The notes beneath the pieces are model-generated. The model did not search any database. It was given only the letters and a program-made list of their open reading frames with translations, and was not told the DNA's origin. This document shows positions 8,341-17,219 of a stretch of 64,000 nt of DNA, in pieces; the first letter of the stretch is position 1, and every line of letters starts with the position of its first letter. The stretch covers positions 34,025-98,024 of the forward strand of contig CAYXGF010000001.1 of the NCBI GenBank assembly GCA_964464465.1. The letters are read 5' to 3'. This stretch comes from UBA940 sp964464465. Its GTDB lineage: Bacteria; Bacteroidota; Bacteroidia; Bacteroidales; Rikenellaceae. The position numbers and the translations under genes were made by a program.

Positions 8341-10767
8341 ATGGTAAAAAAAGCTAAGATAGAAATCGACGATTTATCGAACATAGGCGAACTCATGGAC
8401 GGCCGGCATCAGGTCATACCCATCCTCTCGGGCGAGGACGAGCTGCCGACGCAGGTGGACATGCCGGAGGTTCTGCCGATTCTCACGCTGCGCAGTTCGG
8501 TACTGTTTCCCGGCTCGATAAGCCCCATCACCGTGGGACGCGAGAAGTCCATCAAACTCGTGCGCGACGTGGAGGCATCCAAAGGACTGCTCGGAGCCGT
8601 CCTGCAAAAGGAGGGAGAGATAGAACAGCCCGCCCCCGACGACATGTACCGCATCGGCACGGCAGCCCGCATAATCAAGATTCTGGAAATGCCCAACGGC
8701 AACCTCACCGTGATACTGCACGGACTGGAAAAAATCGAGGTTCACGAATACATATCCTCCGAGCCGTATCTGTCGGCCTCGGTGATTCCGCTCAAAGACA
8801 CGGCGCCGGACAACGCCAACGTCGAGTTCGGAGCTCTCGTCGATTCGATTCGCGACGTTGCGCTGGGCATAATCAACATATCGCCGGCAATACCCAAGGA
8901 GGCGGCATTCGCGGTCAAGAACATCGACTCGCGGCGCGGACTTATAAACTTCGTCTGCTCGAACATGGAGCTCTCGGATGCCGACCGCCAGCAGCTGCTC
9001 GAAGCGCCGGGTCTGCTGGCGCGCGCCCGCAAGCTGCTCGAAATACTCATCCGCGAACAGCAGCTGCTCGAACTCAAAAACGAGATTCAGGCCAAAGTCA
9101 AACAGGAGCTCGACCGCCAGCAGCGGGACTATTTCCTGCAACAACAGATGCGCACCATCCAGGACGAGCTCGGAGGCGACGGAGCCGACGAGGAGATAGA
9201 GAAGATGCGCGAGAAGGCGGCCGGAAAGAATTGGAGCAAGGAAATAGCGGAGTTGTTCGACAAGGAGCTGAGCAAACTCGAACGCCTCAATCCCGCGGTA
9301 GCCGAGTACACCGTCCAGATGACATACCTCCAACTGCTGCTCGACCTGCCGTGGGGCGACATGACGCAGGACAACCTCGACTTGCAGAGAGCCCGCCAGC
9401 AGCTGGACAAGGACCACTTCGGACTCGAAGAGGTAAAGGAGCGCATACTCGAACATTTGGCCGTGATAAAGCTCAAAGGCGACCTGAAATCCCCGATAAT
9501 ATGCCTGTACGGCCCTCCGGGAGTGGGTAAGACCTCGCTCGGGAAATCCGTGGCCGAAGCCCTGGGACGCAAGTTCGGACGCATCTCCCTGGGCGGACTG
9601 CACGACGAGGCCGAAATCCGCGGACACCGCAAAACGTACATAGGCGCCATGCCGGGACGTATCATCCAGACAATCAAGCGTTGCGGCTCGTCGAATCCGG
9701 TAATCATACTCGACGAGGTGGACAAAGTCGGGCAGGACCACCGCGGCGACCCGGCATCGGCGCTGCTCGAAGTGCTCGACCCGGAGCAGAACACCACCTT
9801 CCACGACAACTATCTGGATATGGAATACGACCTGTCGAAGGTGTTGTTCATCGCCACGGCAAACAACGTACAGGCCATAAGTCCGGCCCTGCGCGACAGA
9901 ATGGAGATGATAGGCATCCCCGGATACATACTCGAAGACAAGGTGCGCATAGCCCGCGACCATCTTCTTCCCAAACAGCTCGAAGCCCACGGCGTGACGC
10001 CGCAGCAGCTGACAATCCCTGATTCGCTGCTCGAAACCGTGATATCGGGCTATACCCGCGAGGCGGGCGTGCGCCAGCTCGACAAGACGATTGCCAAAAT
10101 AGTGCGGCACAGAGCCAAACAAATCGGATTCGACGAAACGTTCGAGACTGAACTCTCGGCAGAAGAGGCCGAAAAGATTCTCGGCATGCCGCGTTTCAGA
10201 TGCGACGAATACGAAATCGGCGGCATGACAGGCATCGTAACAGGTCTGGCTTGGACCGAGACCGGCGGCGACATACTCTACATCGAATCGGTGCTTACAC
10301 CCGGCAAGGGAGACATGCACCTGACGGGAAATCTCGGCGATGTGATGAAGGAGTCGGCGACAATAGCATTCGAATGGGTCAAGGCCCATTACCAGGAGCT
10401 GGGAATCGACAAGAAAGCATTCACCGAGTACGACATCAACATACACGTGCCTGAGGGAGCCATTCCCAAGGACGGACCCAGCGCCGGAATCACCATGGTG
10501 ACGTCGATAGCCTCGACCTACACCGGACGCAAGGTCCGCGAGCGTGTGGCCATGACGGGAGAGACCACCCTGCGCGGAAGGGTTATGCCGGTCGGCGGCG
10601 TGAAGGAGAAGATTCTGGCGGCAAAACGCGCAGGCATCACCGACATCGTCCTGTGCGAGGACAACCGCAAGGACATCGAGGAGGTAAAGCCCGAATACAT
10701 ACAGGGACTCACGTTCCACTACGTGAGGACAAACAGCGAGGTGCTGGACCTGGTTCTCGAAAAATAA
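8341..10767 (+). CDS. lon: Lon ATP-dependent protease
   Basis: Cytoplasmic AAA+ serine protease that degrades damaged and regulatory proteins; 808 aa. Domain order is typical for LonA: N-terminal substrate-binding domain (about residues 40-240), a coiled linker rich in Gln/Arg, AAA+ module with Walker A GPPGVGKT (391-398) and Walker B NPVIILDEVDK, then the peptidase domain. The catalytic dyad is visible as Ser714 in PKDGPSAG and Lys757 in GGVKEKIL. The start MVKKAKIEIDD follows the predicted promoter at the expected distance. Transcribed alone, with a hairpin after the stop codon. Confidence 0.98.
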   Translation: MVKKAKIEIDDLSNIGELMDGRHQVIPILSGEDELPTQVDMPEVLPILTLRSSVLFPGSISPITVGREKSIKLVRDVEASKGLLGAVLQKEGEIEQPAPDDMYRIGTAARIIKILEMPNGNLTVILHGLEKIEVHEYISSEPYLSASVIPLKDTAPDNANVEFGALVDSIRDVALGIINISPAIPKEAAFAVKNIDSRRGLINFVCSNMELSDADRQQLLEAPGLLARARKLLEILIREQQLLELKNEIQAKVKQELDRQQRDYFLQQQMRTIQDELGGDGADEEIEKMREKAAGKNWSKEIAELFDKELSKLERLNPAVAEYTVQMTYLQLLLDLPWGDMTQDNLDLQRARQQLDKDHFGLEEVKERILEHLAVIKLKGDLKSPIICLYGPPGVGKTSLGKSVAEALGRKFGRISLGGLHDEAEIRGHRKTYIGAMPGRIIQTIKRCGSSNPVIILDEVDKVGQDHRGDPASALLEVLDPEQNTTFHDNYLDMEYDLSKVLFIATANNVQAISPALRDRMEMIGIPGYILEDKVRIARDHLLPKQLEAHGVTPQQLTIPDSLLETVISGYTREAGVRQLDKTIAKIVRHRAKQIGFDETFETELSAEEAEKILGMPRFRCDEYEIGGMTGIVTGLAWTETGGDILYIESVLTPGKGDMHLTGNLGDVMKESATIAFEWVKAHYQELGIDKKAFTEYDINIHVPEGAIPKDGPSAGITMVTSIASTYTGRKVRERVAMTGETTLRGRVMPVGGVKEKILAAKRAGITDIVLCEDNRKDIEEVKPEYIQGLTFHYVRTNSEVLDLVLEK

Positions 10768-10783
10768 TCGCCTGCAAACAGTC

Positions 10784-10824
10784 AATTACAGAGCCGTATC
10801 GTATTCCGGTACGGCTCTGTAATT
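10784..10824 (+). terminator. Hairpin terminator after lon
   Basis: An 18-bp near-perfect stem (AATTACAGAGCCGTATCG with its complement, one G-U pair) and a 5-nt loop, 17 bp after the lon stop. The 3' flank is AT-rich rather than a clean T run. Confidence 0.7.
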
Positions 10825-10837
10825 AATACTACGTTTC

Positions 10838-11040
10838 GGCAACGCTCAAATAAATTCGGCATTGCGCCTGGCCTATTCGTATCTTTGACTTCGTCTTAGA
10901 GACTTCTCCTCGGCAAAACCGCAAATAAGTTTGCTTTTGCGCGCTCCTTATTCGTATCTTTGGCTACCGCCCAAGATACTCCGTTTCGGCATATCCAAAT
11001 TTCATTTGGCTCTGCGCTCGACTTTTCGTATCTTTACGCC
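10838..11040 (+). repeat. Tandem promoter-bearing repeat array upstream of der
   Basis: Three imperfect units of about 70-75 bp, each running from a TTTCGGCA/CTCGGCA start through (C)AAAT, a TTCG or TTTG, GCG-rich spacer and TATTCG/TTTTCG to a TATCTTTG or TATCTTTA end (ends near 10888, 10964 and 11036). The junction between units 2 and 3 carries the inverted repeat GTATCTTTGG/CCCAAGATAC. The sequence matches the array at 7969-8130 in inverted orientation, so lon is bracketed by the family. Confidence 0.7.
11005..11036 (+). promoter_or_regulatory. Predicted der promoter inside repeat
   Basis: TTTG (11005-11008), 20-nt spacer, TATCTTTA (11029-11036), formed by the last unit of the repeat array. 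Transcription would start near 11043, about 22 nt before der. The two upstream units contain further -7 elements that may act as extra promoters. Confidence 0.75.
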
Positions 11041-11064
11041 ATAAAACAAAGATTATAAGGTATC

Positions 11065-12369
11065 ATGAGTCTCGTAGCCATAGTAGGAAGACCCAATGTG
11101 GGGAAAAGTACGTTGTTCAACAGACTGGTCGGCATGCGTCAGGCCATAGTCGATTCGGTCGCCGGAACCACACGCGACCGGCATTACGGTAAAACAGACT
11201 GGAACGGTCGGGAATTTTCGGTGATAGACACCGGAGGCTATTCGGTCAACTCGGACGACATATTCGAGGATGAGATACGCCGTCAGGTCATGCTGGCTAT
11301 CGAGGAGGCCGATGTGATACTGTTCATGGTGGAGGTCTCCACAGGCATCACCGACCTGGACATGATGATGGCCGACATACTGCGCCGCACGGACAAGAAA
11401 GTGGTCCTTACGGTCAACAAGGTCGACAACAGCGACCAGCTTTTCAGCGTTCACGAGTTTTACTCGCTCGGTCTGGGCGAGCCGCTGTCCATATGCGCCA
11501 TGTCCGGAAGCGGCACCGGAGAGCTCATGGACGCGCTTCTGGCCGCGCTGCCCGAGGACAGCGCCGAGCAGCAGGACGACACTCTGCCCAAGATAACCAT
11601 CGTAGGCCGCCCGAACGTGGGCAAATCATCGATGACAAACGCCCTGCTGGGACAGGAGCGCAACATCGTAACCGACATCGCCGGAACCACGCGCGACTCG
11701 ATTTATTCACGGTACAACAAGTTCGGCATGGATTTCTATTTAGTGGATACCGCCGGCATGCGCAAGAAGGGCAAGACGATGGAGGATTTGGAATTCTACT
11801 CCGTGATGCGGTCTATCCGCGCCATCGAGAACTCGGACGTCTGCATTCTGATGCTCGACGCGGCGCAGGGCGTCGAGTCGCAGGACATGAACATATTCAA
11901 CCTCATTGTCCGCAACAAGAAAGGCTGCGTGCTGGTGGTGAACAAATGGGATTTGGTGCAGAAGGACAACAACACGATGAAGGAGTGGAAAGAGTTTCTG
12001 GCGAAAAAGCTCTCGCCGTTCAGCGACGTGCCGATGATTTTCACCTCGGTAATCAACAAGCAGCGCATAATGGAGGTGTTGCAGACGGCTGTCCGGGTGA
12101 ACGAGGCAAGACGCAGACGCATTCCGACATCGCAGCTCAACGACTTCATTCTGCCGATAATCGAGCAGACTCCGCCGCCGGCGACAAAAGGCAAATACAT
12201 ACGAATCAAATATGCGATGCAGCTGCCTACGGATACCCCGGCCTTCGCATTCTTCGTAAACCTGCCGCAATACATAAAGGAGCCGTACCGCCGGTTCATC
12301 GAGAACAAGATTCGTGAGCAGTGGGATTTCAGCGGCGTACCGATGCAGATTTATTTCAGACAAAAATAA
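11065..12369 (+). CDS. der: GTPase Der (EngA), ribosome assembly
   Basis: Double-GTPase needed for 50S subunit maturation, 434 aa. Two tandem G domains are evident: the first with GRPNVGKS at residues 8-15 and NKVD near 117, the second with GRPNVGKS at 181-188, DTAG and NKWD; a C-terminal KH-like domain follows and ends in a QIYFRQK tail. First gene of a likely der-sppA unit; 25 bp to sppA. Its promoter is embedded in the upstream repeat array. Confidence 0.97.
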   Translation: MSLVAIVGRPNVGKSTLFNRLVGMRQAIVDSVAGTTRDRHYGKTDWNGREFSVIDTGGYSVNSDDIFEDEIRRQVMLAIEEADVILFMVEVSTGITDLDMMMADILRRTDKKVVLTVNKVDNSDQLFSVHEFYSLGLGEPLSICAMSGSGTGELMDALLAALPEDSAEQQDDTLPKITIVGRPNVGKSSMTNALLGQERNIVTDIAGTTRDSIYSRYNKFGMDFYLVDTAGMRKKGKTMEDLEFYSVMRSIRAIENSDVCILMLDAAQGVESQDMNIFNLIVRNKKGCVLVVNKWDLVQKDNNTMKEWKEFLAKKLSPFSDVPMIFTSVINKQRIMEVLQTAVRVNEARRRRIPTSQLNDFILPIIEQTPPPATKGKYIRIKYAMQLPTDTPAFAFFVNLPQYIKEPYRRFIENKIREQWDFSGVPMQIYFRQK

Positions 12370-12394
12370 ACCGACACCAAAAGGAGACACGGTT

Positions 12395-14221
12395 ATGAAA
12401 TTTTTCAAGACCTTTCTGGCCAGCCTGCTGGCCTTCATCGCAGGATGTTTCGTGATGTACATCATCTCGGCGCTGCTTTTCATAGGCATGCTGGCAATGT
12501 TCTCAATGCCATCGTACACGCCGGCGAAGAACTCCGTACTGAGGCTCAACATAGGCACCATAACCGATTCTCCGAAAGAATCTCCATTCGGCAGCATCGA
12601 CTTCAACTCGCTGAGCGTGCGCACGACCACCTCGCTGCTCGACGCTCTCTCGGCTCTGGAATATGCCGCCTCGGACCCGAATATAAAAGGTCTGTACATA
12701 AATCTCGATGAATACACCTCAGTATCGGGCGCCGATATGGAGGAGCTGAGACAGGCCGTGGAACAGTTCAAGGCCGGCGGCAAGTTCGTCGTGGCTTACA
12801 GCGACACATACTCCCAGATGGAATACTATCTGGCATCGGTTGCGGACAAGGTCTACGTCAATCCCGAAGGGACAGTGGACCTTCACGGACTGTCGATGCA
12901 GGTTATGTTTTACAAAGGCCTGCTCGACAAGCTCGGAATCGAACCGATAGTAATACGCCACGGAACATACAAGGCCGCAGTGGAGCCGTACATATCCGAC
13001 CGTATGAGCGAGGCGAACAGGGAGCAGTGCCGTCAGATAGCAGAATCGGTATGGGGAGCCATGACGGAACAGATAGCCGCATCGAGGAATCTGGACGCCG
13101 GACAGATAGACGAGTGGATAAACACGCTCGCCATAACATCGGCCCGCAGCGCACAGGAGAAAGGACTCGTGGACGGACTCATATACCGCGACCAGATGGA
13201 GAGCCTGCTCGGACGGCTGGTCTGCGCTTCCGGCTGCGACTCGCTCAACTGCGTGCAGGCAATCACACCGGACGACACGGCGGAGAGCGATACGAAAGTG
13301 ACGATAGTTGATTTTCCGGACTATGCGGCATCCCTTGCGCCGGATATGAGAAACACGAGCAGGAACAAACTCGCCATAATATATGCCGACGGGCAGATTG
13401 TGGACGGAGAGGGCCAGCAGCAGGGTGCAATCGGCGGGGAACAGATAGCCGGTCTTCTGCAAAAGGCGCGCGAGGATGAAGACATCAAGGCCGTGGTGCT
13501 GAGAGTCAATTCTCCGGGCGGAAGCGCTCTGGCCGCCGAGGTGATGTGGCGCGAGGTGGAACTGCTCAGAGCCGCCAAGCCGGTAGTGGTCTCGATGGGA
13601 GCCTACGCCGCATCGGGCGGATACTATATCTCCTGTCCGGCGGATGTGATTTTCGCGGACAGATTCACGCTCACCGGTTCGATAGGGGTATTCGGCATGT
13701 ATTTCAACGCAGGCCGGGCCCTCGAAGACAAACTCGGAATCACGGTCGACGGCGTAAATACGAACGCATATTCCGACATGGGCTCCATATTCCGCGGCCT
13801 CTCGGCACTGGAAAAAGCATATGCCCGGAAAATGGTGGAGCAGGTCTACGACACGTTCGTCTCGCACGTGGCCGCAGGACGCAACCTGTCTGTCGAAAGG
13901 GTCGACGCCATCGGCCAGGGACGTGTATGGTCCGGTACGGATGCCAGAAATATCGGCCTTGTGGACGAACTCGGAGGACTTAAAACAGCCATAACCGTAG
14001 CCGCCGACAGGGCCGGCATAACGGATGACTTCCGCATAGAGGAGATAACGCCGCAGCAGGACACGTTCTCCATGCTGATGAAGGCATTCGGCGGTATAAA
14101 GACCGCGCTGATTGAGAAGGAAGCGGGCGAAGGTTTCGAAATATACAACCGCATGATGATTCTCAAACGGACACAGAGCGGCGTGCAGGCAAGAATGCCG
14201 TTCGATGCCTCGATACGCTAA
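12395..14221 (+). CDS. sppA: Signal peptide peptidase SppA
   Basis: Membrane-anchored serine protease of the S49 family (long, duplicated E. coli type) that cleaves remnant signal peptides; 608 aa. One N-terminal transmembrane segment (about residues 7-37) precedes two ClpP-like repeats. The Ser-Lys dyad is split across the repeats as expected: Lys193 in GTYKAAVEP and Ser429 in TGSIGVFG. The ATG at 12395 is chosen because it opens the hydrophobic anchor and has AAGGAG 9-10 nt upstream, an unusually clear ribosome binding site for this phylum. A small membrane protein gene follows 41 bp later. Confidence 0.95.
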   Translation: MKFFKTFLASLLAFIAGCFVMYIISALLFIGMLAMFSMPSYTPAKNSVLRLNIGTITDSPKESPFGSIDFNSLSVRTTTSLLDALSALEYAASDPNIKGLYINLDEYTSVSGADMEELRQAVEQFKAGGKFVVAYSDTYSQMEYYLASVADKVYVNPEGTVDLHGLSMQVMFYKGLLDKLGIEPIVIRHGTYKAAVEPYISDRMSEANREQCRQIAESVWGAMTEQIAASRNLDAGQIDEWINTLAITSARSAQEKGLVDGLIYRDQMESLLGRLVCASGCDSLNCVQAITPDDTAESDTKVTIVDFPDYAASLAPDMRNTSRNKLAIIYADGQIVDGEGQQQGAIGGEQIAGLLQKAREDEDIKAVVLRVNSPGGSALAAEVMWREVELLRAAKPVVVSMGAYAASGGYYISCPADVIFADRFTLTGSIGVFGMYFNAGRALEDKLGITVDGVNTNAYSDMGSIFRGLSALEKAYARKMVEQVYDTFVSHVAAGRNLSVERVDAIGQGRVWSGTDARNIGLVDELGGLKTAITVAADRAGITDDFRIEEITPQQDTFSMLMKAFGGIKTALIEKEAGEGFEIYNRMMILKRTQSGVQARMPFDASIR

Positions 14222-14262
14222 GCCGTCTGCTTGAAAACACAATAAAAGACACACATACGATT

Positions 14263-14673
14263 ATGAACAAAAAGAGATTCAGAAACTGGACTATAATCGT
14301 GCTGGCCGTGGTACTGGCGGCAGGACTCTATTTCCGTTTCTACTTCGTTTTCGGCGAAGGGGTGAAGAGCGGCGAGCTCAACTACGTGGTATACAAAGGC
14401 ATGCTGTTCAAGACATATGAAGGCAAACTGATACAGTCCGGCATCCGCTCCAAAACGGCAGGCTCCATACAGTCCTACGAGTTCGAGTTCTCGATGGACG
14501 ACGACGCACTCGCCAAACGGCTGATGCTTCTCAGCGGTAAAACCGTGGAACTGCACTACAAGGAGTACTTCGGAGTCCTGCCATGGCGCGGATTCACGAA
14601 GTTCATCGTCGACAGCATCGTCTCGGCCTCTCCGTCCTACCCTGAACAGCAAACCCTGACCTTGCAGGAGTAG
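14263..14673 (+). CDS. Membrane-anchored protein of unknown function
   Basis: A 136-aa protein with an N-terminal transmembrane segment (about residues 9-32, WTIIVLAVVLAAGLYFRFYF) and a ~100-residue soluble domain, probably periplasmic. The segment GELNYVVYKGMLFKTYEGKL resembles a conserved Bacteroidales family of short anchored proteins whose database names (some as a 6-phosphogluconate dehydrogenase, from my recollection) are not supported by anything visible here: there is no nucleotide-binding motif. It probably shares the sppA transcript, which ends in a good terminator immediately afterwards. Confidence 0.8.
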   Translation: MNKKRFRNWTIIVLAVVLAAGLYFRFYFVFGEGVKSGELNYVVYKGMLFKTYEGKLIQSGIRSKTAGSIQSYEFEFSMDDDALAKRLMLLSGKTVELHYKEYFGVLPWRGFTKFIVDSIVSASPSYPEQQTLTLQE

Positions 14674-14699
14674 CGGCATAATCTCCGTTTCAAGACAAA

Positions 14700-14732
14700 A
14701 AAGATTTGCGGGAATGTCCTGCAAATCTTTTT
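14700..14732 (+). terminator. Intrinsic terminator of the der-sppA unit
   Basis: 14-bp stem (AAAGATTTGCGGGA with TCCTGCAAATCTTT, one G-U pair), 3-nt loop, T run of five. Confidence 0.85.
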
Positions 14733-14739
14733 CGGTATC

Positions 14740-14949
14740 TATATACAACTTTACAGTTATGCGCTTTCACAAAGCGCGCGGGCCGGAGCCTGGCCACGCG
14801 AAGGCCCGCTCATTTCATTCGCGCTGTACCTTCGCAGGCTCCTTCCCCGCATTATACGCACTATCTCCACATTAAAAAATTGCCAAACAGTCTCCGGTAC
14901 TTATTATGACCCGGTTGTTAAATATACCGTATTTGTAAAGTTGTATATA
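14740..14949 (+). mobile_element. MITE-like intergenic element, copy A
   Basis: A 210-bp element with terminal inverted repeats: TATATACAACTTTAC at the left end (14740-14754) and GTAAAGTTGTATATA at the right (14935-14949). The interior has a GC-rich palindromic core (GCGCGGGCCGGAGCC ... GAAGGCCCGC) and an AT-rich tail, and no ORF. It matches copies at 21821, 33883 and (inverted) 46548. It lies between the sppA terminator and the 3' end of murA. The rest of the gap, 14950-15202, shows no gene or clear signal. Confidence 0.7.
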
Positions 14950-15202
14950 AATACCTCTTTTTGCAACTATTTCACGATTACACGCCGGGCCGGTTAATTA
15001 CCATTTCCAACACGGAATCATGCCCACCGCAGCATTGCCCCGCCTAAGGCTCGCCAAAAAGCGAACTACGCAAGCGGCAACCCGCGCCTGCCCACTGCTC
15101 AAAATATACGGCAGTATATAACCGCCCGCAAGACAGCCAATCCGTCACCGATAAACCGACAGCCTTTATCTTGTATGATTGCCGCCAGCCGCACAATCAG
15201 TC

Positions 15203-16513
15203 TTACTCGTCTCGGCGGATTATCTGCGCTCCGATGGCATTGAGACGTCCGTCTATATTCTGATAACCGCGGTCTATCTGCTCGACGTTCTGTATCACGC
15301 TCACTCCGTCGGCGCTCATCGCCGCAATCAGCAGAGCGACTCCGGCACGTATATCCGGAGATGTCATACGCGTGGCACGCAGGGTTATGTTGTGGTCATG
15401 CCCTATCACGGTCGCCCTGTGCGGGTCGCAGAGAATAATCTGAGCCCCCATGTCTATCAGCTTGTCGACGAAGAACAGACGGCTCTCGAACATCTTCTGA
15501 TGAATCAGCACGGCACCGCGGGCCTGCGTGGCCACGACAAGAAACACGGACAGCAGGTCGGGAGTAAGACCCGGCCACGGCGCATCGGCGATGTGCATTA
15601 TCGAACCGTCTATGAAACTCTCTATGCAGTAATGCTCCTGACAGGGCACATATATATCGTCGCCACGCTGCTCGAAACGTATTCCCATACGTGCGAACTG
15701 CGCAGGTATGATACCCAGATTTTCGTACGAGACGTTCTTCACCGTTATCTCGGAACGGGTCATCGCGGCAAGACCTATGAAGCTGCCCACCTCTATCATA
15801 TCTGGCAGAAGTCTGTGAACGGTTCCGCCCAGCTCCTTCACGCCGTGAATCGTCAGCAGGTTCGACGCTATGCCCTCTATGCGCGCGCCCATGCGGCACA
15901 GCATACGGCACAACTGCTGCACATACGGCTCGCAGGCGGCATTATATATCGTGGTGGTTCCCTCGGCCAGAACCGCAGCCATAACGATATTGGCCGTTCC
16001 CGTTACCGAAGCCTCGTCCAGAAGCATGTAACACCCTTTCAGACGCGGACTGCGGACCGAGAAGAAATTATCCGCAGCATCGAAATCGAACTCTGCGCCG
16101 AGCTTCTGAAATCCTATGAAATGCGTATCCAGACGTCTGCGGCCGATTTTGTCGCCGCCCGGCTTGGGCATATAGCCGACTCCGAACCGCGCGAGCAGCG
16201 GACCGATAATCATCACCGAACCGCGCAGACGCGCCGCCCGCGCACGGTAATCGTCGCTGAGCAGATAGTCCAGATTTATATCCGCCGCACAGAATGTATA
16301 ACAATCCGCCGAATGCCGCTCGACACTGACCCCGAGCTGCCGGAGCATATCTATGAGCTGCAACACATCGGCAATCTCCGGAATATTCTCTATCGTAACC
16401 CTCTGCGAAGTGAGCAGCGTGGCGCATATCACCTGCAAAGCCTCATTTTTCGCTCCCTGCGCGGTAATCTCTCCACAGAGTTTCCTTCCGCCGCGAACCT
16501 CGAATGTAGCCAT
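15203..16513 (-). CDS. murA: UDP-GlcNAc enolpyruvyl transferase MurA
   Basis: Transfers enolpyruvate from PEP to UDP-N-acetylglucosamine, the first committed step of peptidoglycan synthesis; 436 aa. The N-terminus carries the KNEA substrate motif (residues 22-25). The catalytic loop reads KPGGDKIGRRRLDTHF, with Asp121 where E. coli has the fosfomycin-reactive Cys115. Cys-to-Asp forms elsewhere (Mycobacterium, Chlamydia) remain active and are intrinsically fosfomycin-insensitive, so the same is expected here. Located 55 bp after radC on the same strand and may be the last gene of the acpP-fabF-rnc-radC unit. Confidence 0.96.
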   Translation of the reverse strand: MATFEVRGGRKLCGEITAQGAKNEALQVICATLLTSQRVTIENIPEIADVLQLIDMLRQLGVSVERHSADCYTFCAADINLDYLLSDDYRARAARLRGSVMIIGPLLARFGVGYMPKPGGDKIGRRRLDTHFIGFQKLGAEFDFDAADNFFSVRSPRLKGCYMLLDEASVTGTANIVMAAVLAEGTTTIYNAACEPYVQQLCRMLCRMGARIEGIASNLLTIHGVKELGGTVHRLLPDMIEVGSFIGLAAMTRSEITVKNVSYENLGIIPAQFARMGIRFEQRGDDIYVPCQEHYCIESFIDGSIMHIADAPWPGLTPDLLSVFLVVATQARGAVLIHQKMFESRLFFVDKLIDMGAQIILCDPHRATVIGHDHNITLRATRMTSPDIRAGVALLIAAMSADGVSVIQNVEQIDRGYQNIDGRLNAIGAQIIRRDE

Positions 16514-16568
16514 TGAAAAACTGTTTTTACAGACGTGAAAATAGTAAAAATTAGACAGACTGCAAAAC

Positions 16569-17219
16569 CTATCGGATACAACCCTGGGCCTGCATCGAAA
16601 AATATCCTGTCGAACTGATTATTATATGGTCAAGGAGCCGTATGTCGAACAGTGCCGCGGCATCCGCAATCCGGCGTGTTATGTCTTCATCCTGACCGCT
16701 CGGCACGGCGGCGCCCGAAGGGTGATTGTGAACAAGAATCATGGAATCGGCAAGCAGCATCACCGCCTGCTTCACCACTATCTTGTAATCCACCACCGTA
16801 CCGCTCACTCCGCCCTGGCTCACCCTGACCTTGTCGATAATACGCCCCGACGAAGCGAGATACAGCACCCAAAACTCCTCGTACGGCAGCGAGGTCAGCG
16901 GAGCGAAGAGGTCCACCACATCCTTGTCCGACGCAATGGTCTGTATCTGCCGGGACTCCTCCCTGCGCAGCCTTGCCGACAATTCGGCGGCCGCCTCTAT
17001 CCTCGCGGCGCGCGCGGTGCCGCAACCGGCTATCTTGCGCAACTTTCTCGCCGGCATGCCGGCTATTCCGCTCAAAGACCCGCACTGCCCGATAAGCTGC
17101 CCGGCAACCTGCATGCTGTCATCGGACACATCGCCCTGCATCAGTGCGCACAACAGTTCGCAATCGGTAAGATACTGCGCTCCGGCAGCGATGATTTTCT
17201 CACGCAGCGCCTTGTTCAT
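16569..17219 (-). CDS. radC: RadC/JAMM-domain protein
   Basis: RadC-family protein, 216 aa (usual ~225). The N-terminal half is a helix-hairpin-helix region (RKIAGCGTARAARIEAAAEL); the C-terminal half is a JAB/JAMM metalloprotease-like domain with the full zinc signature HNHPSG-x5-SGQD. Despite its name a DNA-repair role is unproven for the family. Its start codon overlaps the rnc stop (ATGA), indicating translational coupling. Confidence 0.95.
   Translation of the reverse strand: MNKALREKIIAAGAQYLTDCELLCALMQGDVSDDSMQVAGQLIGQCGSLSGIAGMPARKLRKIAGCGTARAARIEAAAELSARLRREESRQIQTIASDKDVVDLFAPLTSLPYEEFWVLYLASSGRIIDKVRVSQGGVSGTVVDYKIVVKQAVMLLADSMILVHNHPSGAAVPSGQDEDITRRIADAAALFDIRLLDHIIISSTGYFSMQAQGCIR

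Noticed and set aside
8374..10785. An 803-codon minus-strand open frame across lon
   Set aside because: Antisense shadow of lon, without promoter or domain.
12719..14254. A 511-codon frame opposite sppA, and similar frames opposite the 39288-41081 and 44927-46444 genes
   Set aside because: Antisense shadows; the sense genes have full domain signatures.
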